The notes: a model not told the origin generated them from the sequence alone. A stretch of DNA of 25,160 bases from Clostridia bacterium (GCA_900759005.1 CAAEUQ010000116.1:1-25160), one strand, 5' to 3'; counted from the first letter of the stretch, positions 14,502 to 22,516 are shown. A program made the numbers and translations.

Positions 14502-16406
14502 GTGAAGAAGTTCTCTCGCTTCATGGTCTTCGCGCTGGTCGTGGCTCTTCTGATGAGCTGCGTTGCTTACGCTGAAGAACCGACCCACGCCAATTCCCTG
14601 ATCTATGGTTCTACGACCGAGATCTCCGGCGACTGGGGCCGCGCTCTGTGGACCAACAATGCCACCGACAAGCTGATCCGCGATATGATCGACGACTACG
14701 GCACCGTAGTGTCCAATCAGGGCGGCGAATACATCATCAACCCCACCGTCGTTGAGGAGTACACCACTCAGGACAACGAGGATGGTACCAAGACCTACAC
14801 CGTAAAGATCAAGGACGGCCTGACCTGGAACGATGGCACCCCCATCACCGTGCAGGATTTCGTGGCCGAGACCCTGTTCTGCTGCAGCAAGGTGTCTACG
14901 GAGCTGGGCGTTAAGTCCACCGCGTACCTGAATGTTGTCGGCGGTCAGGAGTACTATGATGGCACCGCGACCACGGTTTCCGGTCTCCGCATTCTGGACG
15001 ACAGCACCGTGTCCGTCACGATCGTTGCCGAGAAGCTCCCCTACTTCTATGATATCACCTACGCTAACTTCGCTCCGATGAACGTTGCCGACTGGTTCGG
15101 TGAGGGCGTCGGCATTGCGGATGACGGCGAAGGCTGCTACTTCACCGGCGACTTCACCGCCGCGACCGTTGGCGATCAGGTCAACACCGCGCGCTATGCT
15201 TCCGACAATCGTCGTTCCGCTGGTCCGTACACTCTGGTCAGCTTCGACAAGCAGTCCCTGCAGGCGACCCTCGAAATCAACCCGAACTACGCGGGCAACT
15301 TCGAAGGCCAGAAGCCGAGCATTGAAAAGATCGTCGTCGTGAAGGCTGAGGACGAAACCTGGGCGGACGCGATGAAGACCGGCGCGATCGAGTTCTATGA
15401 CACGATCACCGACGGCGACGACATCAACACCGCGATGGACATGATCGATGAGGGCGGCTTCTCTTACGTCCAGTTCGATCGCGCCGGCTACGGCAAGCTG
15501 ATGTTCCAGTGCGACTTTGGCCCGACGCAGTTCGTCGCGGTTCGCCATGCAGTCGCGATGATGCTCGACCGCAATGAGTTCGCGAACACGTTCTGCCAGG
15601 GCTGGGGCGGCGTCGTTAATGGCCCGTATGGCACCGGCCTGTGGCAGTTCCAGGATTCCGAAGAAGTTCTCGATGAGAAGCTGAACGCTTATGCTTACGA
15701 CGCGCAGGGCGCGATCGATCTGCTGGTTGCGGACGGCTGGGTCTACAACGCTGACGGCACCGATTACACCGACGGCATCCGCTACAAGAAGGTTACTGAA
15801 GAAGAAGCCGGCACCTACGAGGGCAATGTGACGCTGGCGGACGGCACCATCCTGATGCCTCTGACCATCAACTGGGCTTCCTCTGAAAACAACCCCGTTT
15901 CCGAGCTGCTGGTCGTTATGCTGGCGAACAACCCCGATGTTGCGGCGGCCGGCATGGAAATCAAGCAGACCGTCATGACCTTCTCCGAGTTGCTGAACTA
16001 CATGTATCGTGACGCGACTCAGGGCGATCAGTACGGCGTTCCCACCTACGGCATGTACAACCTCGCGACGGGCTTCAACCCGGCGTATGACCAGTCCTAC
16101 TCCTTCACCTCTGATCCGGAGATGGTGGCTCAGGGCTACAACCAGAACTACCTGTTCGACGACGAGCTGGACAAGCTGAGCATGGATATGGTTTACGGCA
16201 CCGCGTCTGATGACACGGAAGGCTACCTCAAGCTCTGGCAGGATTTCGTCATCCGCTGGAACGAACTGCTGCCGGAAATCCCGCTGTACTCCAACGTGTA
16301 CATCTCCATGTTCCCGGATTGGCTGGAAGGCTACACTCAGGATTCCTTCTGGGATTTCTCTCAGGCGATCCTGTACGCGAACGTTGCCGGCTACGCTGCC
16401 GAATAA
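14502..16406 (+). CDS. Peptide ABC transporter substrate-binding protein (family 5)
   Basis: A 634-residue binding protein of the DppA/OppA family, the extracellular receptor of the operon. It starts at GTG 14502, with AAGGAGG (14487-14493) 8 bases upstream. Signal peptide: (M)KKFSRFMVFALVVALLMSC followed by VAYA-EE; the AxA site favours signal peptidase I, but the LMSC could be a poor lipobox, so anchoring is uncertain. The family 5 hallmark YTVKIKDGLTWNDGTPITVQ, then DFV, is at about residues 93-115. It is longer than the usual ~540. Codon use is strongly biased to AAG, GAC, AAC and GGC, unlike the neighbours, which suggests it is very abundant. A stable hairpin separates it from the permease genes and may set its higher level. 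Exact ligand unknown. Confidence 0.92.
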   Translation: MKKFSRFMVFALVVALLMSCVAYAEEPTHANSLIYGSTTEISGDWGRALWTNNATDKLIRDMIDDYGTVVSNQGGEYIINPTVVEEYTTQDNEDGTKTYTVKIKDGLTWNDGTPITVQDFVAETLFCCSKVSTELGVKSTAYLNVVGGQEYYDGTATTVSGLRILDDSTVSVTIVAEKLPYFYDITYANFAPMNVADWFGEGVGIADDGEGCYFTGDFTAATVGDQVNTARYASDNRRSAGPYTLVSFDKQSLQATLEINPNYAGNFEGQKPSIEKIVVVKAEDETWADAMKTGAIEFYDTITDGDDINTAMDMIDEGGFSYVQFDRAGYGKLMFQCDFGPTQFVAVRHAVAMMLDRNEFANTFCQGWGGVVNGPYGTGLWQFQDSEEVLDEKLNAYAYDAQGAIDLLVADGWVYNADGTDYTDGIRYKKVTEEEAGTYEGNVTLADGTILMPLTINWASSENNPVSELLVVMLANNPDVAAAGMEIKQTVMTFSELLNYMYRDATQGDQYGVPTYGMYNLATGFNPAYDQSYSFTSDPEMVAQGYNQNYLFDDELDKLSMDMVYGTASDDTEGYLKLWQDFVIRWNELLPEIPLYSNVYISMFPDWLEGYTQDSFWDFSQAILYANVAGYAAE

Positions 16407-16434
16407 TTCGCAAAGCCTATAGGGAAAACTTCAT

Positions 16435-16462
16435 GTGGGATGGGCTTCACCGCCCATCCCAC
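16435..16462 (+). other. Intercistronic hairpin after the binding-protein gene
   Basis: GTGGGATGGGC (16435-16445) pairs perfectly with GCCCATCCCAC (16452-16462) around a 6-base loop; CTTCA and TGAAG flank it and extend the stem. No real T-run follows. As in other binding-protein operons, such a hairpin may protect the upstream message or partly end transcription, keeping the binding protein in excess. Confidence 0.75.
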
Positions 16463-16527
16463 TTTGAAGCATCGTTGGAAAATACAGTGCGTCGCTGCAT
16501 TCGACGCATCAGAAAGGAAGAAATCAA

Positions 16528-17547
16528 GTGGGCAAGTATATTCTCAAGCGTCTGGGATACATCGTGGTCGTGTTCCTGATTGTGTCCCTGCTGATGTACG
16601 CCCTGTACAATTTGATTCCGTCGGATCCGGCGCGCGCGCAGCTCGAAGGACAGAGAAAGTCGCTGAAGCCTGAAGAGTACACAACGCTTTACAACAATCT
16701 GCGCGAATCCATGGGTCTGAATGCGCCGCTGATCGTGCGTTATGCACGATGGATGGGTCTTTGCCCAAATGTCAATGGCGAATGGAGTGGACTTTTACAG
16801 GGTAATTTTGGCTATTCCCAGTTTTTCTCTCAGAATGTTATCGACGTCATCGGCGCGCCGATGCAGAATACCATCTTCATCAATATCTTCTCTACGATTG
16901 CCGCGCTTGGAATCACGATTCCGCTTGGAATTTATTGCGCGGTGCATAAGGGCAAAAAATTCGATTCCGCGGTCGGCGTGATTACAATTTTGGGCTATTC
17001 GATCCCAATCTATATCATTGCGCTTGTTCTGATTTACCTCTTCTGCGTCGTCTTCCGCATTTTCCCGATCATGGGCACGAAGACGCCGGGCATGGAATAT
17101 GCAAACAGCTGGCAGGAGTTCGTGGATATGCTGTACCACATCGCGCTGCCAGTTATCGTCATGACTTTCGCGTCCTTGGGCGGCATGACGCGCTATGTGC
17201 GTTCCGCGATGATCGATGCGCTGAGCATGGATTATATCCGCACTGCGCGCGCCAAGGGCGTAAAGGAAAAGGTCGTGATTTATTCGCACGCGTGGAGAAA
17301 CGCGCTGCTTCCGATTATTACCAGCATTATCGGCTGGTTCCTGTCAATTTTCTCCGGTTCGGTCGTTATCGAGAATACGTTCTCATTAAACGGCATGGGC
17401 AAGCTCTATTGGCAGGGCCTTAACAACATGGACTACGAGCTCGTACTCGCCATTCAGATGTTCTATACGGTCGTTTCGCTGGTCGGATCGCTCCTGATCG
17501 ACATCAGCTACGGCCTGGTTGACCCGCGCGTGCGCGTGGATAAGTAA
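16528..17547 (+). CDS. Peptide ABC transporter permease, DppB/OppB type
   Basis: A 339-residue membrane protein with six helices, starting at GTG 16528 after GAAAGGAAG. N-terminal MGKYILKRLGYIVVVFLIVS and the LIPSDPAR segment in the first extracytoplasmic region (family: xIPGDPxx) are typical of OppB. The ATPase-docking EAA loop is DYIRTARAKGVKEKVVIYSH (near residues 233-252). The protein ends YGLVDPRVRVDK, the standard DppB end. Normal length, without inserts, in contrast with its partner permease. Stop and next ribosome-binding site overlap. Confidence 0.93.
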   Translation: MGKYILKRLGYIVVVFLIVSLLMYALYNLIPSDPARAQLEGQRKSLKPEEYTTLYNNLRESMGLNAPLIVRYARWMGLCPNVNGEWSGLLQGNFGYSQFFSQNVIDVIGAPMQNTIFINIFSTIAALGITIPLGIYCAVHKGKKFDSAVGVITILGYSIPIYIIALVLIYLFCVVFRIFPIMGTKTPGMEYANSWQEFVDMLYHIALPVIVMTFASLGGMTRYVRSAMIDALSMDYIRTARAKGVKEKVVIYSHAWRNALLPIITSIIGWFLSIFSGSVVIENTFSLNGMGKLYWQGLNNMDYELVLAIQMFYTVVSLVGSLLIDISYGLVDPRVRVDK

Positions 17548-17561
17548 AGGAGGGGCGCGAA

Positions 17562-19409
17562 ATGAAGAAAAAGGAATTCTTCCTGGTTCGCTGGTTCAAG
17601 CGCCTGTTCTTTGGCGCGCATAAGGAAGTCGACAAACTGACAGAAGAGCAGCTGGAAACCCCGCTGCGCGTAATTCTGCGCAACTTCCGTGAAAAGAAGA
17701 GCGCGATGTTCGGTCTGATTGCGTTTTTGCTGATTCTGATCTTCGTGCTGGTCGGCCCCCTGATCTGGAAGATCGACCTGAGCTACGCGGACAGCACGCT
17801 TACGAACCTCGCGCCGTCGCAGAGCCTTCTGAAACTTCCGAAGGATCTGAAGAACAACGGCGTTGCGGATATCGGCTGCGGCAAAACCTTCGGCGTCGGC
17901 ATCGATGAAGAAGGTCATGTGTACACCTGGGGCGACACCCGCATTTCCGATAAGGTGAATATTGCGGACGTTCCGCAGGAGGTTCACGACGCGGATATCA
18001 AACTGCTCGCCGTCGGCGACGACCATGCGGTCGCGCTGGATGAAAACGGCGAAGTCTACGTCTGGGGCAATACCCGCCTGCAGCAGGACAAGTTCTCCAA
18101 TGATATGAAGAAGGCGATGAAGGCCGGCGGCGAGGACTGGGACATCATTCAGCTCGAAGCGAGCAACCAGTTCTCCGGCGCGCTTTCATCCAACGGCGTT
18201 CTGTATCTCTGGGGCAACTCTAACATGGCGGATATCAAGATCAAGAAGGAATATCAGGGCCATATCAAGAAGTTCGCGCTCACCGGCAGCGAATACTTCG
18301 TGCTGCTGGACGACGGCACCGTCGCCTATGCGGGCAGCAAGGGCAAGAACAGCCCGTTCACGAAGTACCCCGCCGGCATGGAGGGCAAGGAAATCGTCGA
18401 TATCGCCGCGTCCGCGCAGACGATGGCTGCGGTCAGCGCCGACGGTGAAGTGTTCGTCTGGGGCAACGCGCTGAAGGGCGAAAACAAGGTTCCGGAGCTT
18501 TCGAGCAAGCCGGTTAAGATTTACGGCGGTCGCCATCATTACACCGCGCTGCTTGAAAACGGCGACGTGGTCGGTTGGGGCGACAACACCTATGGCCAGG
18601 CGACGGTTCCCGCGTCGGTCGAAAAGGCGGAGATTAAGGATATCTACGTCGGCTATATGCAGAACTACGCCGTGACCACCGAAGGCAAAGTGCTTTCCTG
18701 GGGTCTGAAGGGCTTCGTGCTCGGCACCGACGATCTGGGCCGCGATATGCTGACCCGCATCATCAACGGCGGCCGCGTGACCATGCTGGTCGGCGCGATC
18801 TCCGTTATCATCGCCACGATCATCGGCGTTATTACCGGCGGTCTGGCGGGCTACTTCGGCGGCAAGGCCGATATTCTGATCATGCGTATTGCGGAAATCG
18901 TGGGCGGTCTTCCGTTCATTCCGTTCGCAATGATCCTGTCTGCGGTCATCGGATCGCGCCTTGTGCCAACGCAAAAAATGTATCTGATCATGGTCGTTCT
19001 GGGCGTATTGAGCTGGACCGGCACCTGCCGCCTCGTTCGCGCGCAGATTCTGGCGCAGCGCGAGATGGAATACGTCACCGCAGCGAAGGCGATGGGCATT
19101 CGCGAGGTCAAGATCGTATTCAAGCACATCCTGCCGAACGTCGTTTCGCTCCTGCTGGTCAGCATGACGCTCGATTTCGCCACCTGTATGCTGACGGAAT
19201 CCACGCTGTCGTATCTGGGCTTCGGTATTCCGCTGCCTACGCCGACATGGGGCAACCTCCTTACGGGCGCGAACAACTCCATCGTCATTCAGCAGTACTG
19301 GTGGCGCTGGGTGTTCCCAGCGGCGATCTTCGGTATGTGCACGATCTGCATCAACCTCATGGGCGACGGTCTGCGCGATGCTGTAGACCCGAAGTCCAAC
19401 GGACGCTGA
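17562..19409 (+). CDS. Peptide ABC transporter permease, DppC/OppC type, with inserted seven-blade RCC1-like propeller
   Basis: A 615-residue permease, about twice the usual ~300. Residues 1-85 are a normal DppC start: cytoplasmic N-terminus, TM1 (~49-68), then an extracytoplasmic LAPS. Normal DppC resumes at ~386 with LGTDDLGRDMLTRI and carries five more helices, the EAA loop (EYVTAAKAMGIREVKIVFKH, ~503-522) and the end GDGLRDAVDPK. Between them (~97-384) lie seven RCC1-like repeats, each with strand, small loop, D/ExGxVxxWG: GHVYTWGDT (~118), GEVYVWGNT (~163), GVLYLWGNS (~212), DGTVAYAGS (~251, degenerate), GEVFVWGNA (~295), GDVVGWGDN (~334), GKVLSWGLK (~375). Seven is a full propeller. It is placed in the loop that faces the binding protein, outside the cell. 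GGAGG lies 8 bases before the ATG. Function of the propeller unknown; ligand or cell-wall contact is inference. Confidence 0.9.
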   Translation: MKKKEFFLVRWFKRLFFGAHKEVDKLTEEQLETPLRVILRNFREKKSAMFGLIAFLLILIFVLVGPLIWKIDLSYADSTLTNLAPSQSLLKLPKDLKNNGVADIGCGKTFGVGIDEEGHVYTWGDTRISDKVNIADVPQEVHDADIKLLAVGDDHAVALDENGEVYVWGNTRLQQDKFSNDMKKAMKAGGEDWDIIQLEASNQFSGALSSNGVLYLWGNSNMADIKIKKEYQGHIKKFALTGSEYFVLLDDGTVAYAGSKGKNSPFTKYPAGMEGKEIVDIAASAQTMAAVSADGEVFVWGNALKGENKVPELSSKPVKIYGGRHHYTALLENGDVVGWGDNTYGQATVPASVEKAEIKDIYVGYMQNYAVTTEGKVLSWGLKGFVLGTDDLGRDMLTRIINGGRVTMLVGAISVIIATIIGVITGGLAGYFGGKADILIMRIAEIVGGLPFIPFAMILSAVIGSRLVPTQKMYLIMVVLGVLSWTGTCRLVRAQILAQREMEYVTAAKAMGIREVKIVFKHILPNVVSLLLVSMTLDFATCMLTESTLSYLGFGIPLPTPTWGNLLTGANNSIVIQQYWWRWVFPAAIFGMCTICINLMGDGLRDAVDPKSNGR

Positions 19410-19424
19410 TAGGAGGTGCACGAG

Positions 19425-20414
19425 ATGCCACTGCTTGAAGTCAAGGATCTGAAAACCTATTTCAATACCCGCCGCGGCGTCATCAAGGCGGTCAACGGCG
19501 TGAGCTATTCGGTAGAAGCGGGAAGAACGCTCGGTATCGTCGGCGAGTCCGGCTCGGGCAAGAGCGTTTCCGCGATGAGCATCCTCGGTCTGGTCGACAG
19601 CAACGGCTGGATCGAGGGGGGCGAAATTCTGTTCGAAGGAACGGATATGACCAAGCTCAGCCGCAACGAAATGTATAAGATGCGCGGCAACGCCATCTCC
19701 GTTATCTTCCAGGAGCCGATGACGAGCCTGAATCCGGTGTTCACGATTGAGCGCCAGGTATCCGAGCCGTTCATCATCCATCGAGGCATGAGCAAAGCAG
19801 AAGCCGCCAAAAAAGCGGTCGAAATGCTCGCGGACGTAAAGATTCCGAATCCGGAAGCGGTTGCGAAGCAGTATCCGCATCAGCTGTCCGGCGGTATGCG
19901 CCAGAGAGTCATGATTGCAATGGCGCTCGCGTGCCGTCCGAAGATCCTGATCGCGGACGAGCCGACCACCGCGCTGGACGTGACCATTCAGGCGCAGATT
20001 CTCCGCCTGATGAACAACCTGAAGAAGGAAAAGGGCACCGCGATTCTGTTCATCACCCACGATCTGGGCGTTATCAATCAGATGGCGGACGACGTCGCGG
20101 TTATGTACTGCGGTCAGGTTGTTGAAATGACGCCGGCGCGCACGATCTTCGATCAGACAATCAGTCCGTACCTGCATCCGTATACGGAAGGTCTGCTGCA
20201 TTCGATTCCGCGTCTGGATACCGAAGCGCACACGCGCCTCGAGGTCATTCCCGGCTCGGTTCCGCATCCGGCGGATCTGCCGGTGGGCTGCAAATTCGCG
20301 CCCCGCTGCAAGTATGCGACCGATCGCTGCCGCACGGAGGAACCGCAGTTGGTTCAGGTAAGCCCGACCCAGCAGGTGCGTTGTTTCTACCCCGGGAAGG
20401 AGGAGCGTAAGTGA
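19425..20414 (+). CDS. Peptide ABC transporter ATPase, DppD/OppD type
   Basis: A 329-residue cytoplasmic ATPase of normal length. Motifs: Walker A GESGSGKS (40-47), Q-loop VIFQEPMTSLNP (93-104), signature LSGGMRQR (154-161), Walker B ILIADEPTTALD (174-185), switch histidine H212. The C-terminal oligopeptide extension contains four cysteines (289, 295, 302, 320) in the pattern GCKFAPRCKYATDRC and RCFYPG; in some relatives these bind a metal or an iron-sulfur cluster. AGGAGG lies 8 bases before the ATG at 19425; the frame opens slightly earlier but without a usable start. It pairs with the next, enlarged ATPase. Confidence 0.95.
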   Translation: MPLLEVKDLKTYFNTRRGVIKAVNGVSYSVEAGRTLGIVGESGSGKSVSAMSILGLVDSNGWIEGGEILFEGTDMTKLSRNEMYKMRGNAISVIFQEPMTSLNPVFTIERQVSEPFIIHRGMSKAEAAKKAVEMLADVKIPNPEAVAKQYPHQLSGGMRQRVMIAMALACRPKILIADEPTTALDVTIQAQILRLMNNLKKEKGTAILFITHDLGVINQMADDVAVMYCGQVVEMTPARTIFDQTISPYLHPYTEGLLHSIPRLDTEAHTRLEVIPGSVPHPADLPVGCKFAPRCKYATDRCRTEEPQLVQVSPTQQVRCFYPGKEERK

Positions 20415-21901
20415 ATTACGAAAATGCCAAGCCGCTGCTCCGGATTACGAATCTAAAGCAGCACTTCCCGCTCAAGGGCGGTCTGACCGTTAAGGCGAAC
20501 GACGGAGTCACGCTGGATATTTATGAAGGCGAGGTATTCGGTCTGGTCGGCGAATCCGGCTGCGGCAAGTCCACGCTGGGCCGCACCATTCTCCAGCTCT
20601 ATCGCCAGACCGACGGCAGAACCATGTATTATGGCAGCAACCTGCTGGACATGGCGCCGAAGTATGCGTTTGATACCATTCATAAGCTCGATAAATATCG
20701 CCGCCATATGCACGAAACCGCGCAGAAGGCGGAAAAGACCGAGAAGGAATATCAGGCGATGCCTGCCGAAAAGCAGATGCACTTCAAAAATACCCGCGAC
20801 CACGTGCTGAAAGAAGCGCGCGATGCGGAACTGAACGTGACGATGCTGGTCGGCGGTCTGATTGTCGCCGAGGATCTTGCGCCGGTGAAGGCAGCGTATC
20901 TCGCGCTGTATACCGCCGCGGCAAAGCTCCGCGACGCGAAGCGCCTGCGCGCTAAGTGGCAGCTGGAGGTCGATGACCTCGAGCACCGCAAGAAGGATAT
21001 TACCAAGGCGGAATCGAAGCTGAAGGCGTGCGACGCGCAGATCGAAGCGCAAAACGCGCAGCTTGAAACCTGCAAAAAGACGATCGCCGAGCTGCACGCG
21101 CAGTATAAGGATCATGCGGATTACGAGAAGTATCAGAAGAATATCGACGAGGGCGTCGACCTCGCGCGTCTGGTCTATAACGAGATTCGTACGCTCCGCC
21201 GCGACCTGCAGCTGATCTTCCAGGATCCGTATTCCTCGCTGAATCCGAGAATGACCGTCGGTCAGACCATCTCGGAAGGCATGGTCACTCACGGTCTGCT
21301 CAAGAAGAACGATTCCAGAATGCAGGAAGAGGTTCTGAAGGTCATGGAGAGCTGTGGCCTCGCGCCCTATTTCATGCATCGCTATCCGCATCAGTTCTCC
21401 GGCGGTCAGAGACAGCGCATCGGCATTGCGCGCAGCCTTGCCGTGCAGCCGAAGTTCGTCGTCTGCGACGAAGCGGTTTCCGCGCTGGACGTTTCGATCC
21501 AGTCGCAGATCATTAACCTGCTTTACGACCTGCGCGAGGAGCGCAACCTCACCTACCTGTTCATCACGCATGATCTGTCGGTCGTTAAGTATATTTCCGA
21601 CCGCATCGGCGTTATGTATTTGGGCAATATGGTGGAGCTGGCGCATTCGGAGGACATCTTCCGCCGCCCGATTCACCCGTATACGCAGGCGCTGATCTCG
21701 GCGATCCCGACCACGGATCCCGATCAGGATAAGGAACTGCCGATCCTCGAGGGCGACATTCCGAGTCCGATCAACCCGCCGACGGGCTGCAAATTCCACA
21801 CGCGCTGCCGCTATTGCACTGAAGAGTGCAAGCACGCGGTGCCCGATTGGGTCGAAGTAGAGCCGAACCACTTCGTCGCGTGCCATCATCCGCTGCTGTG
21901 A
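20411..21901 (+). CDS. Peptide ABC transporter ATPase, DppF/OppF type, with long helical insert
   Basis: A 496-residue ATPase, against ~320-330 normally. Standard parts: Walker A GESGCGKST (47-55), Q-loop LIFQDPYSSLNPRMTV (268-283), signature FSGGQRQR (329-336), Walker B FVVCDEAVSALD (349-360), switch histidine H387, and the cysteine-bearing C-terminal extension (C460, C466, C469, C473, C491). Between the end of the Walker A helix/first strands and the Q-loop, residues ~82-258 are extra: charged, helical and coiled-coil-like (for example KKDITKAESKLKACDAQIEA), with one more hydrophobic piece (VTMLVGGLIVAEDLAPVKAA, 143-162). It starts at GTG 20411, with AAGGAGG upstream, overlapping the DppD stop by 4 bases. 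The catalytic motifs are intact, so it should still hydrolyse ATP. The role of the insert is unknown. Confidence 0.92.
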   Translation: MNYENAKPLLRITNLKQHFPLKGGLTVKANDGVTLDIYEGEVFGLVGESGCGKSTLGRTILQLYRQTDGRTMYYGSNLLDMAPKYAFDTIHKLDKYRRHMHETAQKAEKTEKEYQAMPAEKQMHFKNTRDHVLKEARDAELNVTMLVGGLIVAEDLAPVKAAYLALYTAAAKLRDAKRLRAKWQLEVDDLEHRKKDITKAESKLKACDAQIEAQNAQLETCKKTIAELHAQYKDHADYEKYQKNIDEGVDLARLVYNEIRTLRRDLQLIFQDPYSSLNPRMTVGQTISEGMVTHGLLKKNDSRMQEEVLKVMESCGLAPYFMHRYPHQFSGGQRQRIGIARSLAVQPKFVVCDEAVSALDVSIQSQIINLLYDLREERNLTYLFITHDLSVVKYISDRIGVMYLGNMVELAHSEDIFRRPIHPYTQALISAIPTTDPDQDKELPILEGDIPSPINPPTGCKFHTRCRYCTEECKHAVPDWVEVEPNHFVACHHPLL

Positions 21902-22125
21902 TCCTGTTCGAGCGCAAATTCGAGCGCGCGCGCAAGTTCCAAAGGGAACAGAACGAAGCGCGCAAGAGTGATTGCACCGGTCGGGACGACCTCGAGCTGA
22001 CCGATGTGATGGAAAAAGGCGATACGCTGGCAATGATTATCGCCGGGCTGATCACGATTCTGCCCGCCGCGATCGTAACGCTGGTAATCCTCGCCGCAGC
22101 CGGGTATTTCTTCATCATGCGATAA
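21898..22125 (+). CDS. Small membrane protein coupled to the peptide transporter operon
   Basis: A 75-residue protein if started at GTG 21898, which overlaps the DppF stop in a GTGA. The N-terminal ~40 residues are highly charged (VILFERKFERARKFQREQNE and onwards, with an acidic DDLELTD); residues ~47-73 form one hydrophobic helix (MIIAGLITILPAAIVTLVIL). No ribosome-binding site is visible before the GTG, so translation would depend on coupling. An internal ATG (22012) would give a 38-residue version MEKGDTLAM with the helix only. The operon terminator follows immediately. No family recognised. A role as an accessory subunit of the transporter is inference from position only. Confidence 0.55.
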   Translation: MILFERKFERARKFQREQNEARKSDCTGRDDLELTDVMEKGDTLAMIIAGLITILPAAIVTLVILAAAGYFFIMR

Positions 22126-22129
22126 AGCG

Positions 22130-22163
22130 AAGCTTCCCCTTTTGAACGAGGGGAAGCTTTTTT
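22130..22163 (+). terminator. Intrinsic terminator of the peptide transporter operon
   Basis: An 11-bp perfect stem (AAGCTTCCCCT at 22130-22140 with AGGGGAAGCTT at 22149-22159), 8-base loop, and a T6 run at 22158-22163. Confidence 0.92.
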
Positions 22164-22177
22164 CGAGCAATTTTCGC

Positions 22178-22205
22178 TTGACATTCGCTCAAAAGCTGAT
22201 GGAAT
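22178..22205 (+). promoter_or_regulatory. Possible promoter upstream of the MATE remnant
   Basis: A consensus TTGACA (22178-22183) followed after 16 bases by TGGAAT (22200-22205). The -35 is perfect but the -10 matches only four of six positions. Confidence 0.4.
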
Positions 22206-22244
22206 TAGAACGTTCGCTCGGAGGGCGGGTTGTTCGAAAGAAAC

Positions 22245-22294
22245 AACAGCCGGACAGGAGACAGACTGAAACGTCTGCTTCCTGTCCGGCTGTT
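22245..22294 (+). promoter_or_regulatory. Long leader hairpin before the MATE remnant
   Basis: A 15-bp perfect outer stem (AACAGCCGGACAGGA at 22245-22259 with TCCTGTCCGGCTGTT at 22280-22294), a 2-base internal mismatch zone, then a 5-bp inner stem (CAGAC/GTCTG) with a 6-base loop. It is 21 bases before the ATG at 22316. No T-run follows on either strand, so it is not a clear terminator. It may be an attenuator left from the intact gene. I could not match it to a known riboswitch. Confidence 0.6.
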
Positions 22295-22315
22295 AAATGT
22301 AAAGAGGAATGGAAA

Positions 22316-22516
22316 ATGGATCTTCTGAACGGCAAAAGCCAGACGCTCTATCGCAAATATCTGAACGCGGCGTTTGGCAGCGTGCTGATTCTTCCGCTGA
22401 TTCTGAACGCGAGCGCAATCTGGTAGGCAATGCCGAACACGGAAGTGCTCGCCCTTGCCTACGCCGAAACCGCAATGAAAAAATACACGTACAGTCTCCC
22501 TGTGGAAGCAAAAAAA
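22316..22516 (+). pseudogene. Remnant of a MATE transporter gene: internal deletion plus in-frame TAG
   Basis: GAGG and an ATG at 22316 open MDLLNGKSQTLYRKYLNAAF, a typical MATE N-terminus. Within ~20 residues the text changes to LILPLILNASAIW, a TAG (22424-22426), then in the same frame AMPNTEVLALAYAETAMKKY and TYSLPVEAKK, which resembles a MATE C-terminus (last helix and tail). So about 370 middle residues are missing, and the stop probably replaces a leucine TTG. It ends at a strong hairpin. The recognition of both ends is from recall of family sequence, not a search. A short 36-residue peptide could still be made but has no expected function. Confidence 0.6.

Noticed and set aside
14502..14573. 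Lipobox in the peptide-binding protein
   Set aside because: LMSC has methionine at an unfavoured position and an AYA-EE signal peptidase I site follows directly, so I do not call it a lipoprotein.
18186..20267. Very long open frame (693 codons) on the minus strand opposite the propeller permease and the DppD-type ATPase
   Set aside because: It is antisense to two well-supported genes, has no ribosome-binding site, and has an arginine/histidine-rich composition typical of shadows in GC-rich DNA. The same applies to the minus-strand frames at 4583-6097 and 20453-22033.
22142..22315. Open plus-strand frame leading into the MATE remnant
   Set aside because: It starts inside the operon terminator and runs through the leader hairpin; the ATG at 22316 with GAGG and a MATE-like start is the real one.
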